Assembly: GCF_009796825.1 (NCBI RefSeq)
Contig: NZ_CP047030.1
Location: forward strand, 558,001 to 622,000
Direction: 5' to 3'
Length of the DNA stretch: 64,000 nucleotides
DNA from: Algibacter sp. L3A6
GTDB taxonomy: Bacteria; Bacteroidota; Bacteroidia; Flavobacteriales; Flavobacteriaceae
Made by a program: the position numbers and the translations under genes. Positions within the stretch are counted from its first letter, which is position 1, and every line of letters begins with the position of its first letter. Of the stretch, positions 51,806 through 60,975 are shown one piece after another. The notes beneath the pieces are model-generated. The model worked only from the letters and a program-made list of their open reading frames with translations, had not been told where the DNA came from and did no database searches.

Positions 51806-52267
51806 ATGATCTGGAATGTTATCTATGTAAAGCCAAGAACCGAGAAAAAAGTGGAAGCCGCATTGTTAAAAATGGGGATTAAAGCTTACTGTCCTGTAGT
51901 TACAGAAATCCACCAATGGTCCGATAGAAAAAAAAAGGTAGAAGTGCCTTTACTTAAATCCTACGTTTTTGTTCAATTAAACGATAACGAGCGCGATTTA
52001 GTTTTTCAAGTGGCCAATGTGGTACGTTACCTCTTCTGGTTGGGTAAACCGGCTATTGTAAGAGATAACGAAATAACAATAATGCAGAACTGGCTAGTTG
52101 CTCAAAACACGACGTTTACCGTAGAGAGCATCCAACCCGGAGACCGCATTGCAATAAAAACCGGACCTTTTAAAGGAGAGAAAGGTCTTGTTAAAGAAAT
52201 AAGCAAAAATAGAATCCAATTATTACTTTTGGATTTAGAAATGAAAATTACTTTAAACAGGGAATAA
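51806..52267 (+). CDS. UpxY-family transcription antiterminator (NusG paralogue)
   Basis: The 153-residue protein opens with a NusG N-terminal domain (WNVIYVKPRTEKKVEAALLKMGIKAYCPVVTEIHQWSDRKKKVEVPLLKSYVFV). The C-terminal KOW domain is DRIAIKTGPFKGEKGLVKEI. UpxY-type proteins bind the leader of surface-polysaccharide operons and prevent early termination. It is the first protein-coding gene before gmd and the rest of the polysaccharide cluster, the usual place. Confidence 0.92.
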   Translation: MIWNVIYVKPRTEKKVEAALLKMGIKAYCPVVTEIHQWSDRKKKVEVPLLKSYVFVQLNDNERDLVFQVANVVRYLFWLGKPAIVRDNEITIMQNWLVAQNTTFTVESIQPGDRIAIKTGPFKGEKGLVKEISKNRIQLLLLDLEMKITLNRE

Positions 52268-52402
52268 CCTTGTTTAAAGTATTTTTTTTTGAATAATACT
52301 GGGGCCGTAATGGGACTCAGGAGGCGGAGCCGTGTAAAACGGCCATTAAAACAGAATACAAATCAACTTTATAAATTACAAAAAGTAGAAACTTATTAAA
52401 TC
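52268..52402 (+). promoter_or_regulatory. Leader between the antiterminator and gmd genes
   Basis: The 135 bases contain GGCGGAGCCGTGTAAAACGG (52323-52342), in which complementary blocks such as CCGT and ACGG could form a short hairpin. It is a candidate recognition or pausing site for the UpxY-type protein, but no known element is matched. Confidence 0.3.
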
Positions 52403-53521
52403 ATGGCAAACAAAGTAGCGTTCATAACAGGAGTAACAGGTCAAGATGGTGCATATTTAAGCGAATTTTTATTAAAAAAGGGCTATACAGTCCATGGCTT
52501 AAAACGTCGATCTTCATTATTCAATACCGATAGAATCGATCACCTTTACCAAGATCCACATGTAGAAGAACGTAATTTTATTTTGCATTATGGTGATATG
52601 ACGGATAGTACTAACCTAATCCGTTTAATTAAAGAAATTCAACCCGACGAAATTTACAACTTGGCCGCTATGAGTCACGTACATGTATCTTTCGAAATCC
52701 CGGAATACACCGCTAATGCCGATGGTATTGGAACGCTTAGAATTTTAGATGCTGTAAGATTATTAGGTTTAGAAAAGAAAACCAGAATTTATCAAGCGTC
52801 TACATCAGAATTATACGGTAAAGTTCAAGAAGTACCACAATCGGAAACGACACCATTCTACCCACGTTCGCCTTATGCTGTTGCAAAAATGTACGCTTAC
52901 TGGATTACTGTAAACTATAGAGAAGCTTACGGCATGTATGCTTGTAATGGTATTTTATTTAATCACGAGTCGCCTATTAGAGGAGAAACTTTTGTAACAC
53001 GTAAAATTACGAGAGCAACATCAAGAATTGCTTTAGGCTTACAAGATAAATTCTATTTAGGAAATTTAGATGCTAAACGTGATTGGGGCCATGCTAAAGA
53101 TTATGTACGCATGATGTGGATGATTCTTCAAGCTGAAGAAGCTGAAGATTGGGTAATCGCTACCGGAAAAACAACCACCGTTAGAGACTTTGTAACCTTA
53201 AGTTTTGCAGAAGTTGGTATTACTTTAGAATTTAAAGGCGAAGGTGTTAACGAAAAAGGATATGTAAAATCTTGTTCTAACGAAAAATACCAAATCGAAA
53301 TTGGTAAAGAAGTCTTAGCTGTAGACCCTAAATATTTCAGACCAACAGAAGTAGAACTATTAATAGGAGATGCTACTAAAGCAAACACAAAACTAGGATG
53401 GGAATGTCAATACGAACTTGCCGACTTAGTAAAAGATATGATGCAAAGTGATTTACACCTAATGCAAAAAGATTGCTATTTAAAAGAAGGCAACTACCAA
53501 ACCTTAAATTATTTTGAATAG
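52403..53521 (+). CDS. gmd: GDP-mannose 4,6-dehydratase
   Basis: The 372-residue enzyme makes GDP-4-keto-6-deoxymannose, the first step to GDP-L-fucose. The NADP-binding motif is AFITGVTGQDGAYLSEFL, followed by GLKRRSSLFNTDRIDHLY. The active site STSELYGK and YxxxK (YAVAKMYAYW) are present, as is NHESPIRGETFVTRKIT. The length is usual. The stop is directly followed (2 bases) by the ATG of fcl. Confidence 0.97.
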   Translation: MANKVAFITGVTGQDGAYLSEFLLKKGYTVHGLKRRSSLFNTDRIDHLYQDPHVEERNFILHYGDMTDSTNLIRLIKEIQPDEIYNLAAMSHVHVSFEIPEYTANADGIGTLRILDAVRLLGLEKKTRIYQASTSELYGKVQEVPQSETTPFYPRSPYAVAKMYAYWITVNYREAYGMYACNGILFNHESPIRGETFVTRKITRATSRIALGLQDKFYLGNLDAKRDWGHAKDYVRMMWMILQAEEAEDWVIATGKTTTVRDFVTLSFAEVGITLEFKGEGVNEKGYVKSCSNEKYQIEIGKEVLAVDPKYFRPTEVELLIGDATKANTKLGWECQYELADLVKDMMQSDLHLMQKDCYLKEGNYQTLNYFE

Positions 53522-53522
53522 T

Positions 53523-54473
53523 ATGGACAAACAATCTAAAATATATATAGCCGGTCATAGAGGTATGGTCGGCTCTGCTATTTGGCGTGCTTTAGAAGCT
53601 TCGGGCTACAATAACCTTGTGGGCCAAACCAGCGCAGAACTCGATTTGCGTAACCAAAGCGCTGTAAACACCTTTATAGAAACCACTAAGCCAGACGTTA
53701 TTATAGATGCAGCTGCAAAAGTGGGTGGTATTTTAGCAAATAGCGAATACCAGTTTGAGTTTTTGTTAGAGAACATGCAAATTCAGAATAACCTGATTGA
53801 TGCCGCTCACAAACAAAACATTTCAAAATTCATCTTTTTAGGTAGTTCTTGTATCTATCCTAAACTGGCTACCCAACCTTTAAAGGAAGAATATTTACTA
53901 ACAGGTCCACTAGAACCTACAAACGATGGTTATGCCATTGCTAAAATTTCTGGGGTACGTTTATGCAAAGCCATTCGCGACCAATATCAAAAAGATTTTG
54001 TAAGCTTAATGCCTACTAATTTATATGGTCCGCATGATAATTTCGATTTAAAATCATCGCATGTATTACCAGCCATGATTCGTAAATTCCACGAAGCCAA
54101 ACTTAACAATAACGCTACCGTAACCCTTTGGGGCAGCGGATCGCCAATGCGTGAGTTTCTTCATGTGGAAGATATGGCACAGGCCGTAGTTTTTGCTTTA
54201 AAAAACAAATTGCCTGAGCATTTATACAACGTAGGTACAGGTACCGATGTTACTATTAAAAATTTAGCCGAAACCGTACAACGTATTGTAGGCCATGAAG
54301 GTGCTATTGTTTGGGACGATACTAAACCCGATGGTACACCAAGAAAACTTATGGATGTTTCTAAAATGAAAACCTTAGGTTGGCAAGCCACAACACCTTT
54401 AGATCAAGGTATAGAAAACACCTATAATTGGTTTCTATCTAATGAAGCTTCTTATAAACAAGTAAAATTATAA
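53523..54473 (+). CDS. fcl: GDP-L-fucose synthase
   Basis: The ATG at 53523 is chosen, since the ORF before it would overlap gmd. The product has 316 residues. KIYIAGHRGMVGSAIWRALE binds NADPH; FLGSSCIYPKLATQPLKEEYLLTGPLEPTNDGYAIAKISG holds the Ser-Tyr-Lys catalytic set. LMPTNLYGPHDNFDL is a family landmark. It epimerises and reduces the Gmd product to GDP-L-fucose, so the surface polysaccharide should contain L-fucose or a derivative. Confidence 0.97.
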   Translation: MDKQSKIYIAGHRGMVGSAIWRALEASGYNNLVGQTSAELDLRNQSAVNTFIETTKPDVIIDAAAKVGGILANSEYQFEFLLENMQIQNNLIDAAHKQNISKFIFLGSSCIYPKLATQPLKEEYLLTGPLEPTNDGYAIAKISGVRLCKAIRDQYQKDFVSLMPTNLYGPHDNFDLKSSHVLPAMIRKFHEAKLNNNATVTLWGSGSPMREFLHVEDMAQAVVFALKNKLPEHLYNVGTGTDVTIKNLAETVQRIVGHEGAIVWDDTKPDGTPRKLMDVSKMKTLGWQATTPLDQGIENTYNWFLSNEASYKQVKL

Positions 54474-54491
54474 ATCAACAACACATACATC

Positions 54492-55928
54492 ATGCTCGCG
54501 ACACTAGAAAACACATCTGCCACTATTTTAAAACCTAAAAAAATCACATCAATTTGTTGTATTGGTGCAGGTTATGTAGGCGGACCAACGATGGCCGTAA
54601 TGGCTCAAAAAAACCCAGACATTAAAGTAACCGTAGTCGATTTAAACCAACAACGTATTGCCGATTGGAACGATAGTGATTTATCTAAATTACCCATTTT
54701 TGAACCCGGTTTAGATCAAGTGGTTGCAGAAGCTAGAGGACGCAACTTGTTTTTCTCTACCAATGTTGATGATGCTATTCGCGAAGCGGACATGATTTTT
54801 ATTTCGGTAAACACACCAACCAAAACCTATGGTTCTGGAAAAGGTATGGCAGCCGATTTAAAATATATTGAATTGTGTGCCAGACAAATTGCACAAATTG
54901 CAACTACCGATAAAATTGTAGTCGAAAAATCGACTTTACCCGTAAAAACAGCACAGGCCATAAAATCTATTTTAGACCATACGGGCAACGGTGTTAAATT
55001 TCAAATATTATCAAATCCTGAGTTTTTAGCCGAAGGAACCGCCATGACGGATTTAGCATCTCCTGATCGTGTGTTAATAGGTGGCGATCAAACCCCAGAG
55101 GGTTTACAAGCCATTCAATCTTTGGTTGATGTCTATGCCACTTGGGTACCAAAAGCACAAATTTTAACCACTAACATCTGGTCATCAGAGCTTTCTAAAT
55201 TAGTAGCCAACGCCTTTTTAGCACAACGTGTATCGTCTATTAACGCCATTTCCGAGCTTTGCGAAGCTACAGAAGCTAATGTGGAAGAAGTGGCTAGAGC
55301 TATTGGTATGGACTCGCGTATTGGTCCTAAATTCTTAAAAGCCTCTGTGGGCTTTGGAGGCTCTTGTTTCCAAAAAGATATTTTAAACCTCGTATATATT
55401 TCTAAATCTTTAGGCTTAAATGAAGTGGCCGATTACTGGGAGCAGGTTATTATCATGAATAACCACCAACGCGATCGTTTTGCAAACAATATTGTATCTA
55501 CACTTTACAATACGGTTTCTGGTAAAAAAATAGCGTTTTTAGGTTGGGCCTTTAAAAAAGACACCAACGATACCCGCGAATCTGCTGCCATTTACGTCGC
55601 CGATAAATTGATTGACGAGCAAGCGCAAATTAGCGTTTACGATCCTAAAGTAACCGCCGTACAAATGCAAGCCGATTTAAATTATTTAAATACCAGATCG
55701 GAAGCTGAAAACGAAAACTTCGTAAAAACAGAAACCGATGCATACAAAGCTTTAGAAGGTGCTCACGCTATTGCTGTGCTTACAGAATGGGATGAGTTTA
55801 AAACTTACAACTGGCAACGTATTTACGACAGCATGAGTAAGCCTGCTTTTGTTTTTGATGGTCGAAATGTTTTGGATAAAACGGGTTTAGAAGCTATTGG
55901 GTTTAGAGTACAATCAATAGGTAAATAG
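54492..55928 (+). CDS. ugd: UDP-glucose 6-dehydrogenase, animal-type
   Basis: The 478-residue enzyme oxidises UDP-glucose to UDP-glucuronate with two NAD. The sequence follows the eukaryotic UGDH form rather than the shorter bacterial one: ICCIGAGYVGGPTMAVMAQK, VVDLNQQRIADWN, IFISVNTPTKTYGSGKGMAADLKYIE, EKSTLPVKTAQAI and FGGSCFQKDILNLVYIS (catalytic Cys). LGWAFKKDTNDTRESAAI is also of this type. It supplies GlcA for the polysaccharide. The gene lies 18 bases after fcl. Confidence 0.95.
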   Translation: MLATLENTSATILKPKKITSICCIGAGYVGGPTMAVMAQKNPDIKVTVVDLNQQRIADWNDSDLSKLPIFEPGLDQVVAEARGRNLFFSTNVDDAIREADMIFISVNTPTKTYGSGKGMAADLKYIELCARQIAQIATTDKIVVEKSTLPVKTAQAIKSILDHTGNGVKFQILSNPEFLAEGTAMTDLASPDRVLIGGDQTPEGLQAIQSLVDVYATWVPKAQILTTNIWSSELSKLVANAFLAQRVSSINAISELCEATEANVEEVARAIGMDSRIGPKFLKASVGFGGSCFQKDILNLVYISKSLGLNEVADYWEQVIIMNNHQRDRFANNIVSTLYNTVSGKKIAFLGWAFKKDTNDTRESAAIYVADKLIDEQAQISVYDPKVTAVQMQADLNYLNTRSEAENENFVKTETDAYKALEGAHAIAVLTEWDEFKTYNWQRIYDSMSKPAFVFDGRNVLDKTGLEAIGFRVQSIGK

Positions 55929-55951
55929 TTACACTTCAATAAAACCTTCTT

Positions 55952-57199
55952 TTGAATAAAAATATTAAATACTGGTTTAATTTAATAGCTATTACAGGCT
56001 CTAGCCAGTTAATTATACAAGTCGTTGCTTTAGCTATTGGTTTTTTAATTATTAGAACTCTACCTGTTACTGAATATGCAATTTACACACTTGCCAATTC
56101 AATGCTTGCTACCATGACACTTTTGACCGATGGAGGGATTGCTACAGGTGTTTTATCAGAAGGAGGGAAGGTGTGGAAAAACAAAAAAGGTTTAGGTGCT
56201 ATTGCTAAAACGGGCTTAAATTTAAGAAAGAAGTTTGCTCGATATAGTTTAGCTTTTGCAATACCTATCTCAATTATTCTATTAATTTATAATAATGTAA
56301 GTATACTTATGTCAATTGTTGTTATTATATCAATAATACCGGCTTTTAGTGCTAATTTATCCGATTCTATTTTACAAATCCCTATACAATTAAATCAAGA
56401 AATTAAAGGTTTACAAAAAAACCAACTTGAAGTTAGTATTATAAGGTTAATACTAACTGTAATAGTAATGTTAATTTTCCCTTATGCTTTCCTAATCCTT
56501 TTAGCCTATGGTATTCCAAGAATTTATGGGAATTATAAATTAAAAAAAATCACTACCAATTTTGCAGATTTATCGCAACCCGAAGAATCTAGTATAAAAG
56601 AAAGTATTTTAAAAACCGTAAAAAGAAGACTCCCAGAAATGATATTTTACTGCATCTCTGGACAATTAACAATATGGTTAATTTCTATATATGGTAAAAC
56701 AGCAGATATCGCTAGTTTAGGAGCAATCAGTAGGTTTTCAATAATGCTTAATTTTACAGCAATACTCTTTACAACCTTAATTATTCCAAGATTTGCAAGA
56801 ACTTATAAGCAAGGCAAAGCATTACTCAAAAAGTACCTATTAATATTACTTTTAAGCTTCACAATAGCCATTTTATTTATTGGAGTTGTATTTATACTTA
56901 AAGATCAATTGCTTTGGATTTTAGGAGACAATTACAATGATTTAAAAATGGAATTGACTTTATCAGCACTGAGTGGAGCTCTACTTTTTGTACAAGGGAT
57001 AGTATTACATTTAAACAATTCAAAAAATTTGATAATTAACCCTTATTTATATATCGTTATATCTATCATCGTTACTTTTATATCCTTTTTAATAAATGAT
57101 CTTTCAACAGTAAGTGGCGTCATTCTATTCAGTATACTGATAACTATAATACAGTTAATTACGCTATTCATTTATGGTCTATTAAAAATCAGTAAATAA
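55952..57199 (+). CDS. Wzx-type oligosaccharide flippase (MATE/MOP superfamily)
   Basis: The 415-residue protein starts with TTG (MNKNIKYWFNLIAITGSSQL) and has about twelve membrane helices. LRTLPVTEYAIYTLANSMLATMTLLTDGGIATGVL is typical of polysaccharide export proteins of the MOP superfamily. It should move the lipid-linked repeat unit across the inner membrane. Its end is followed by a 198-base gap with a new promoter-like box. Confidence 0.85.
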   Translation: MNKNIKYWFNLIAITGSSQLIIQVVALAIGFLIIRTLPVTEYAIYTLANSMLATMTLLTDGGIATGVLSEGGKVWKNKKGLGAIAKTGLNLRKKFARYSLAFAIPISIILLIYNNVSILMSIVVIISIIPAFSANLSDSILQIPIQLNQEIKGLQKNQLEVSIIRLILTVIVMLIFPYAFLILLAYGIPRIYGNYKLKKITTNFADLSQPEESSIKESILKTVKRRLPEMIFYCISGQLTIWLISIYGKTADIASLGAISRFSIMLNFTAILFTTLIIPRFARTYKQGKALLKKYLLILLLSFTIAILFIGVVFILKDQLLWILGDNYNDLKMELTLSALSGALLFVQGIVLHLNNSKNLIINPYLYIVISIIVTFISFLINDLSTVSGVILFSILITIIQLITLFIYGLLKISK

Positions 57200-57348
57200 C
57201 GCCCATATTGATTCCGTTTTATACACTATCACATTTTATTACGTTTATTTTAATAATGCTTAAAAAAATAGTTTTCACCATTCTCAAATCTATATTGCGA
57301 TTAGACTCAGTAATTACACGAATAGATTCGTTTAAAACTCGAAAATTG

Positions 57349-57356
57349 TAGCTTTG
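57349..57356 (+). promoter_or_regulatory. -7 box (TAGCTTTG) within the polysaccharide cluster
   Basis: TAGCTTTG matches TAnnTTTG and lies 41 bases before the acyltransferase ATG. A weak TTCG at 57327-57330 sits 18 bases upstream. It suggests a second transcription start inside the locus. Confidence 0.4.
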
Positions 57357-57397
57357 ACTTATCAAGAAAATAAGGGCCTCATAAAAAAACCACACCT

Positions 57398-57964
57398 ATG
57401 AAATTAATCTTTACCATATTCTTCAAACTTCATATGCTTGTAAAGCAGTCATTAGGTCTAATGAGAATTATATATTTAAGAGCACAGGGAGCAACAATTG
57501 ATTTTAGCACCTCATTAGCCAAAATCAATTATTTTTGGCCACACAAAATTTTTATTGGTAAAAACTGTATCATTGAACAAAATGTATTTTTTAAGTTTGA
57601 CGGCATTTTTTCCGAAGGAAAATCTATTATAATTAATAACAATGTATTTATTGGTTTTAATTACGAATTCAATATAAATAATAAGTTAGAAATTGGTTCG
57701 AATTCTTTAATAGGCTCAGGTTCTAAATTTATAGATCATGACCACGGCATGTCAAAAAACAGCTTAATGAAGGATCAACCTTGCCCGTCCGCTACTATTA
57801 AATTAGAAGAAGATGTTTGGCTCGGTTGCAATGTGGTTGTTTTAAAAGGCGTACATATTGGCCAGGGTTCTATTGTTGCTGCTGGTTCCGTTGTAAACAA
57901 AAGCATCCCTGAATATGAAATATGGGGTGGTATTCCTGCGAAAAAAATTAAAAATAGAGACTAA
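57398..57964 (+). CDS. Hexapeptide-repeat acyltransferase
   Basis: The 188-residue protein has the left-handed beta-helix repeat pattern (IFIGKNCIIEQNVFFKFDG, IIINNNVFIGFNYEFNINN, LEIGSNSLIGSGSKFIDHDHG, LEEDVWLGCNVVVLKGVHIGQGSIVAAGSVV) and the closing GGIPAKKIK. The His of FIDHDHG is the expected catalytic base. It probably O-acetylates a polysaccharide sugar from acetyl-CoA. The next gene starts 3 bases after its stop. Confidence 0.88.
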   Translation: MKLIFTIFFKLHMLVKQSLGLMRIIYLRAQGATIDFSTSLAKINYFWPHKIFIGKNCIIEQNVFFKFDGIFSEGKSIIINNNVFIGFNYEFNINNKLEIGSNSLIGSGSKFIDHDHGMSKNSLMKDQPCPSATIKLEEDVWLGCNVVVLKGVHIGQGSIVAAGSVVNKSIPEYEIWGGIPAKKIKNRD

Positions 57965-57967
57965 GCA

Positions 57968-59101
57968 TTGATTCCTCAAAAAAAAATACTGTTCATAACC
58001 AACAATTTTCCGCCAATTTCAGATGGTGTTGGTGACTATACTTATAAGCTCACTCAAAATCTAGTAAGGCAAGGTTTTGACGTTTCTATATTATGTTCTA
58101 AAAAAACGGATATAATAAATAGTAAAGAAAAATTTAGTTTAGAAAATATAACAGTGCTCCCCATTGTTAAAACATGGGATTCTAAAGGATTAAACGAGGT
58201 TAAAAATGTATTTAAAGATAAAACTTACAATTATATAAGTTTACAATATGTACCCTTTGCCTTTAATAAAAAAGGCTTACCTATACATTTAGGTAAAAAT
58301 TTAAAAAATACTTTCCCGAATGCCATTTGGCATATTATGTTCCATGAGCTTTGGGTTGCCATGGAAAGTGGTGCCTCATTTAAATCTAATATTCATGGTT
58401 ATATACAAAAACGATTAATTAATGGTCTAACAAAAACACTAAAACCTGCCTTAATTAACACACACTGTAACTTATATAAACATCAGATTAACCAATTAGG
58501 TTATAGCGCGACCATTTTACCGCTATTCAGTAATATTTTAAAAAGCCAACAGATTGCTCCTCATATTGAAAGTCATAAAAAAACAAATACTATTGTACTA
58601 TCTATATTTGGCAGTATCCATTATGGAGCACCTATAAGCCTTTTTTTAGATGAACTTTTACAGGTTACGCAAAACGATTCCAATAAGTTTGCCAAAATAA
58701 AATTTATTTTTATTGGTAATTGTGGTTTAAATATAGAAGAGTGGACTCGTGCTTTAAAAAACCGTGATATTGAATTTGAAATTACCGGTAAATTAAGTGA
58801 GCATGATATTAGCAATTACTTAAGCATTACAGATATAGGAATCACTACAACGCCATATGTATTAGTAGAAAAAAGTGGTACTGTAGCAGCTATGCTGCAA
58901 CACGATTTAAACGTTATTTGCGTTGCTAGAGATTGGAATGTAGAGGCGTGCAAAATTAACCATAGTACTAATTTGATTGGTGTTAAAAACTATCAAAACG
59001 GAACTTTAGAAAAAATAATGAATACACCAAACACTTTAGTTTATAACGACGTATTAAACGTGAGCAAACAACTAATACGTGAATTAAATAAAGATAAATA
59101 A
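57968..59101 (+). CDS. Glycosyltransferase, GT4-like (377 residues)
   Basis: The gene starts with TTG. The N-terminal half has ILFITNNFPPISDGVGDYTYKLTQNLVRQGFDVSILCSKK, the nucleotide-sugar glycosyltransferase GT-B pattern. The C-terminal half (VLSIFGSIHYGAPISLFLDELLQ; ISNYLSITDIGITTTPYVLVEKSGTVAAML) is divergent, with the EX7E motif not clearly kept. It is likely a cytosolic enzyme that adds a sugar to the repeat unit. The stop is directly followed by the ATG of the next gene. Confidence 0.75.
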   Translation: MIPQKKILFITNNFPPISDGVGDYTYKLTQNLVRQGFDVSILCSKKTDIINSKEKFSLENITVLPIVKTWDSKGLNEVKNVFKDKTYNYISLQYVPFAFNKKGLPIHLGKNLKNTFPNAIWHIMFHELWVAMESGASFKSNIHGYIQKRLINGLTKTLKPALINTHCNLYKHQINQLGYSATILPLFSNILKSQQIAPHIESHKKTNTIVLSIFGSIHYGAPISLFLDELLQVTQNDSNKFAKIKFIFIGNCGLNIEEWTRALKNRDIEFEITGKLSEHDISNYLSITDIGITTTPYVLVEKSGTVAAMLQHDLNVICVARDWNVEACKINHSTNLIGVKNYQNGTLEKIMNTPNTLVYNDVLNVSKQLIRELNKDK

Positions 59102-59692
59102 ATGGCAGCACTAACTTATCTTTGGAAAAATAGATCGAGACATCCTTTTTTGAGTAAAAACTATTTAAAATCTTGGGCTAAAAGAGCTTTAAACGCCAGA
59201 CAACTTTTTTCAAGAAACTTAAGGCGCTTTAAATTAACAAAAAAAGGTGCATTAATTTCTAAAACAGCGGAAGTTGGTGAAATTTCTCTTTTGGGAAAAA
59301 AACATAATTTAATAATTGGAGATTTCTCCTTTTTAGGTAGAGTAAAAATAGCACTACACGATAAAGTAGATATAGGAAACTATGTTTGTATTAACGACGG
59401 CGTAGAGCTATTAACAGCTTCTCACGATGTGCAAGACCCAGAATGGACGCAACATTCCAAACCAATATCCATAGGAGATTATGCTTGGGTTGCTACAAAT
59501 GCCATTATACTACCTGGTGTTTCCATTGGTGCAGGTGCGGTAATAGGTGCAGGCGCGGTAGTGAGTAAAGATGTGGAACCCTTTAGCATCGTTATTGGCA
59601 ATCCTGCAATTGTATTACAAAAAGAACGAAATAAAAACTTAACCTATAACCCATGTGAGTTTGTTGCGGCAAACAGAGCTTGGCTATATTAA
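59102..59692 (+). CDS. Hexapeptide-repeat O-acyltransferase (second)
   Basis: The 196-residue protein has a basic N-terminal region, then beta-helix repeats (LLGKKHNLIIGDFSFLGRVKIALHDKVDIGNYVCINDGVELLTASHDVQDPEW). The catalytic His is in TASHDV, with PISIGDYAWVATNAIILPGVSIGAGAVIGAGAVVSKDVEPFSIVIGNPA following. It is similar to galactoside/maltose O-acetyltransferases and is probably a colanic-acid WcaF-like modifier of the polysaccharide. Its end overlaps or abuts the next gene. Confidence 0.9.
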   Translation: MAALTYLWKNRSRHPFLSKNYLKSWAKRALNARQLFSRNLRRFKLTKKGALISKTAEVGEISLLGKKHNLIIGDFSFLGRVKIALHDKVDIGNYVCINDGVELLTASHDVQDPEWTQHSKPISIGDYAWVATNAIILPGVSIGAGAVIGAGAVVSKDVEPFSIVIGNPAIVLQKERNKNLTYNPCEFVAANRAWLY

Positions 59693-59700
59693 TAGAGATT

Positions 59701-60975
59701 GTGAATTTAAAAAAAATAGTTGTATTTTTTTATTTATGGGTCCTTTTAGAAGGCATCTTAAGGAAATGGGTTGTCCCAGGATTAAGCAATGCAATCTTCT
59801 TGGGTAAATTAGTGTTTTCTATTTATTTTGTTTCTGTTCTAATTAAAACCAAGCGAAAAAAAATACTGCAAGACAAGAATACTATTATAGCATTAACTGC
59901 TTACATGCTATTTTTAACAATTACATTTTGTATTGGGACTTTGAATTACGGCCCAATTGTACCTGTTTTAGGGCTAAGCGTTCATGTTGCTTATTTCCCT
60001 TTGTTTTTCATCATTCCTTTAGTTTTAAAAACAAAACAAGATTTTATCAAAGCACTTCATTACTTTAATTATATTATTTTGGGGGTGTTTATTTTAGGAA
60101 TAATCCAATATACCATGCCTCCTAGTCACTTTATTAATAAATATGTGGAAGAAACTGAATTTGTTGCACAAGTAGGAGACGCTGTTAGAATAACCACTAT
60201 TTTCACTTATGGAGGTATAAGCTCATATTTCATTTTATTTACCGCATTACTCAGTTTTACCCAGTTTGTTCTAAAATCTGGCAACAAACTTATTGTAAAT
60301 ACAAACGTTCTTCTTGGTGTAATTTGTGTGTTTATGACAGGTTCAAGATTTGTACTTGGATTTTATTTTGTTGCTCTTTTATCATTTCTAATCTTAGCCA
60401 AACCTTTTAAAATAATAAATTCTAAACAGCTGTTAAGAATAGTTATTGTTTTGCCTATGCTTCTAATAATAGGTATTCAAACAACCATATTTCAAGATGC
60501 GCTGAACAATTTTAAATCTAGAATTAATAATGCCGATAATAATGAAGATCGATTGGTTGAAATTTTTACACCTTTTAAATTTTCTGAAACAGCTGGCTTT
60601 TTTGGCCATGGTTTAGGCGTAACAGCAAGCCCTGCCCAAAGCTTTATACATGATCGATCTAGTTTACCATCATACTGGGAAGAAGAGTCTGAGCGTATAG
60701 CCATTGAGCAAGGCATGCTAGGCTTTATTATACTAGTAATTTTCAGGTTCACGGTGTTACTCTTTTTATTTAAAGTGATGCAACGAGAAAAAGACAAACA
60801 ACTAAAAGGGCTTTTACTATTCTTTTTTATCTACCAAATACCTACAGTTTTAGTTATGTCTCAAACTAACTTTGTATATATAGAAAACATTATTTACTGC
60901 ACACAAATAGGCATATTATTATTTGTTGCTGCTCGCCAAAAACAAAGATATATAGATGAAAGTTATAGTATCTAA
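59701..60975 (+). CDS. Wzy-type O-antigen polymerase/ligase
   Basis: The GTG at 59701 (MNLKKIVVFFYLWVLLEGILRKW) is preferred because it avoids overlap with the acyltransferase gene; a TTG at 59680 is possible. The product (about 424 residues) has some ten membrane helices and a large periplasmic loop between about residues 265 and 340 (RINNADNNEDRLVEIFTPFKFSE; FFGHGLGVTAS). VFMTGSRFVLGFYFV is typical of Wzy/WaaL proteins. It is expected to join repeat units on the periplasmic face. The family is very variable, so the exact role is inferred from position. Confidence 0.8.
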   Translation: MNLKKIVVFFYLWVLLEGILRKWVVPGLSNAIFLGKLVFSIYFVSVLIKTKRKKILQDKNTIIALTAYMLFLTITFCIGTLNYGPIVPVLGLSVHVAYFPLFFIIPLVLKTKQDFIKALHYFNYIILGVFILGIIQYTMPPSHFINKYVEETEFVAQVGDAVRITTIFTYGGISSYFILFTALLSFTQFVLKSGNKLIVNTNVLLGVICVFMTGSRFVLGFYFVALLSFLILAKPFKIINSKQLLRIVIVLPMLLIIGIQTTIFQDALNNFKSRINNADNNEDRLVEIFTPFKFSETAGFFGHGLGVTASPAQSFIHDRSSLPSYWEEESERIAIEQGMLGFIILVIFRFTVLLFLFKVMQREKDKQLKGLLLFFFIYQIPTVLVMSQTNFVYIENIIYCTQIGILLFVAARQKQRYIDESYSI

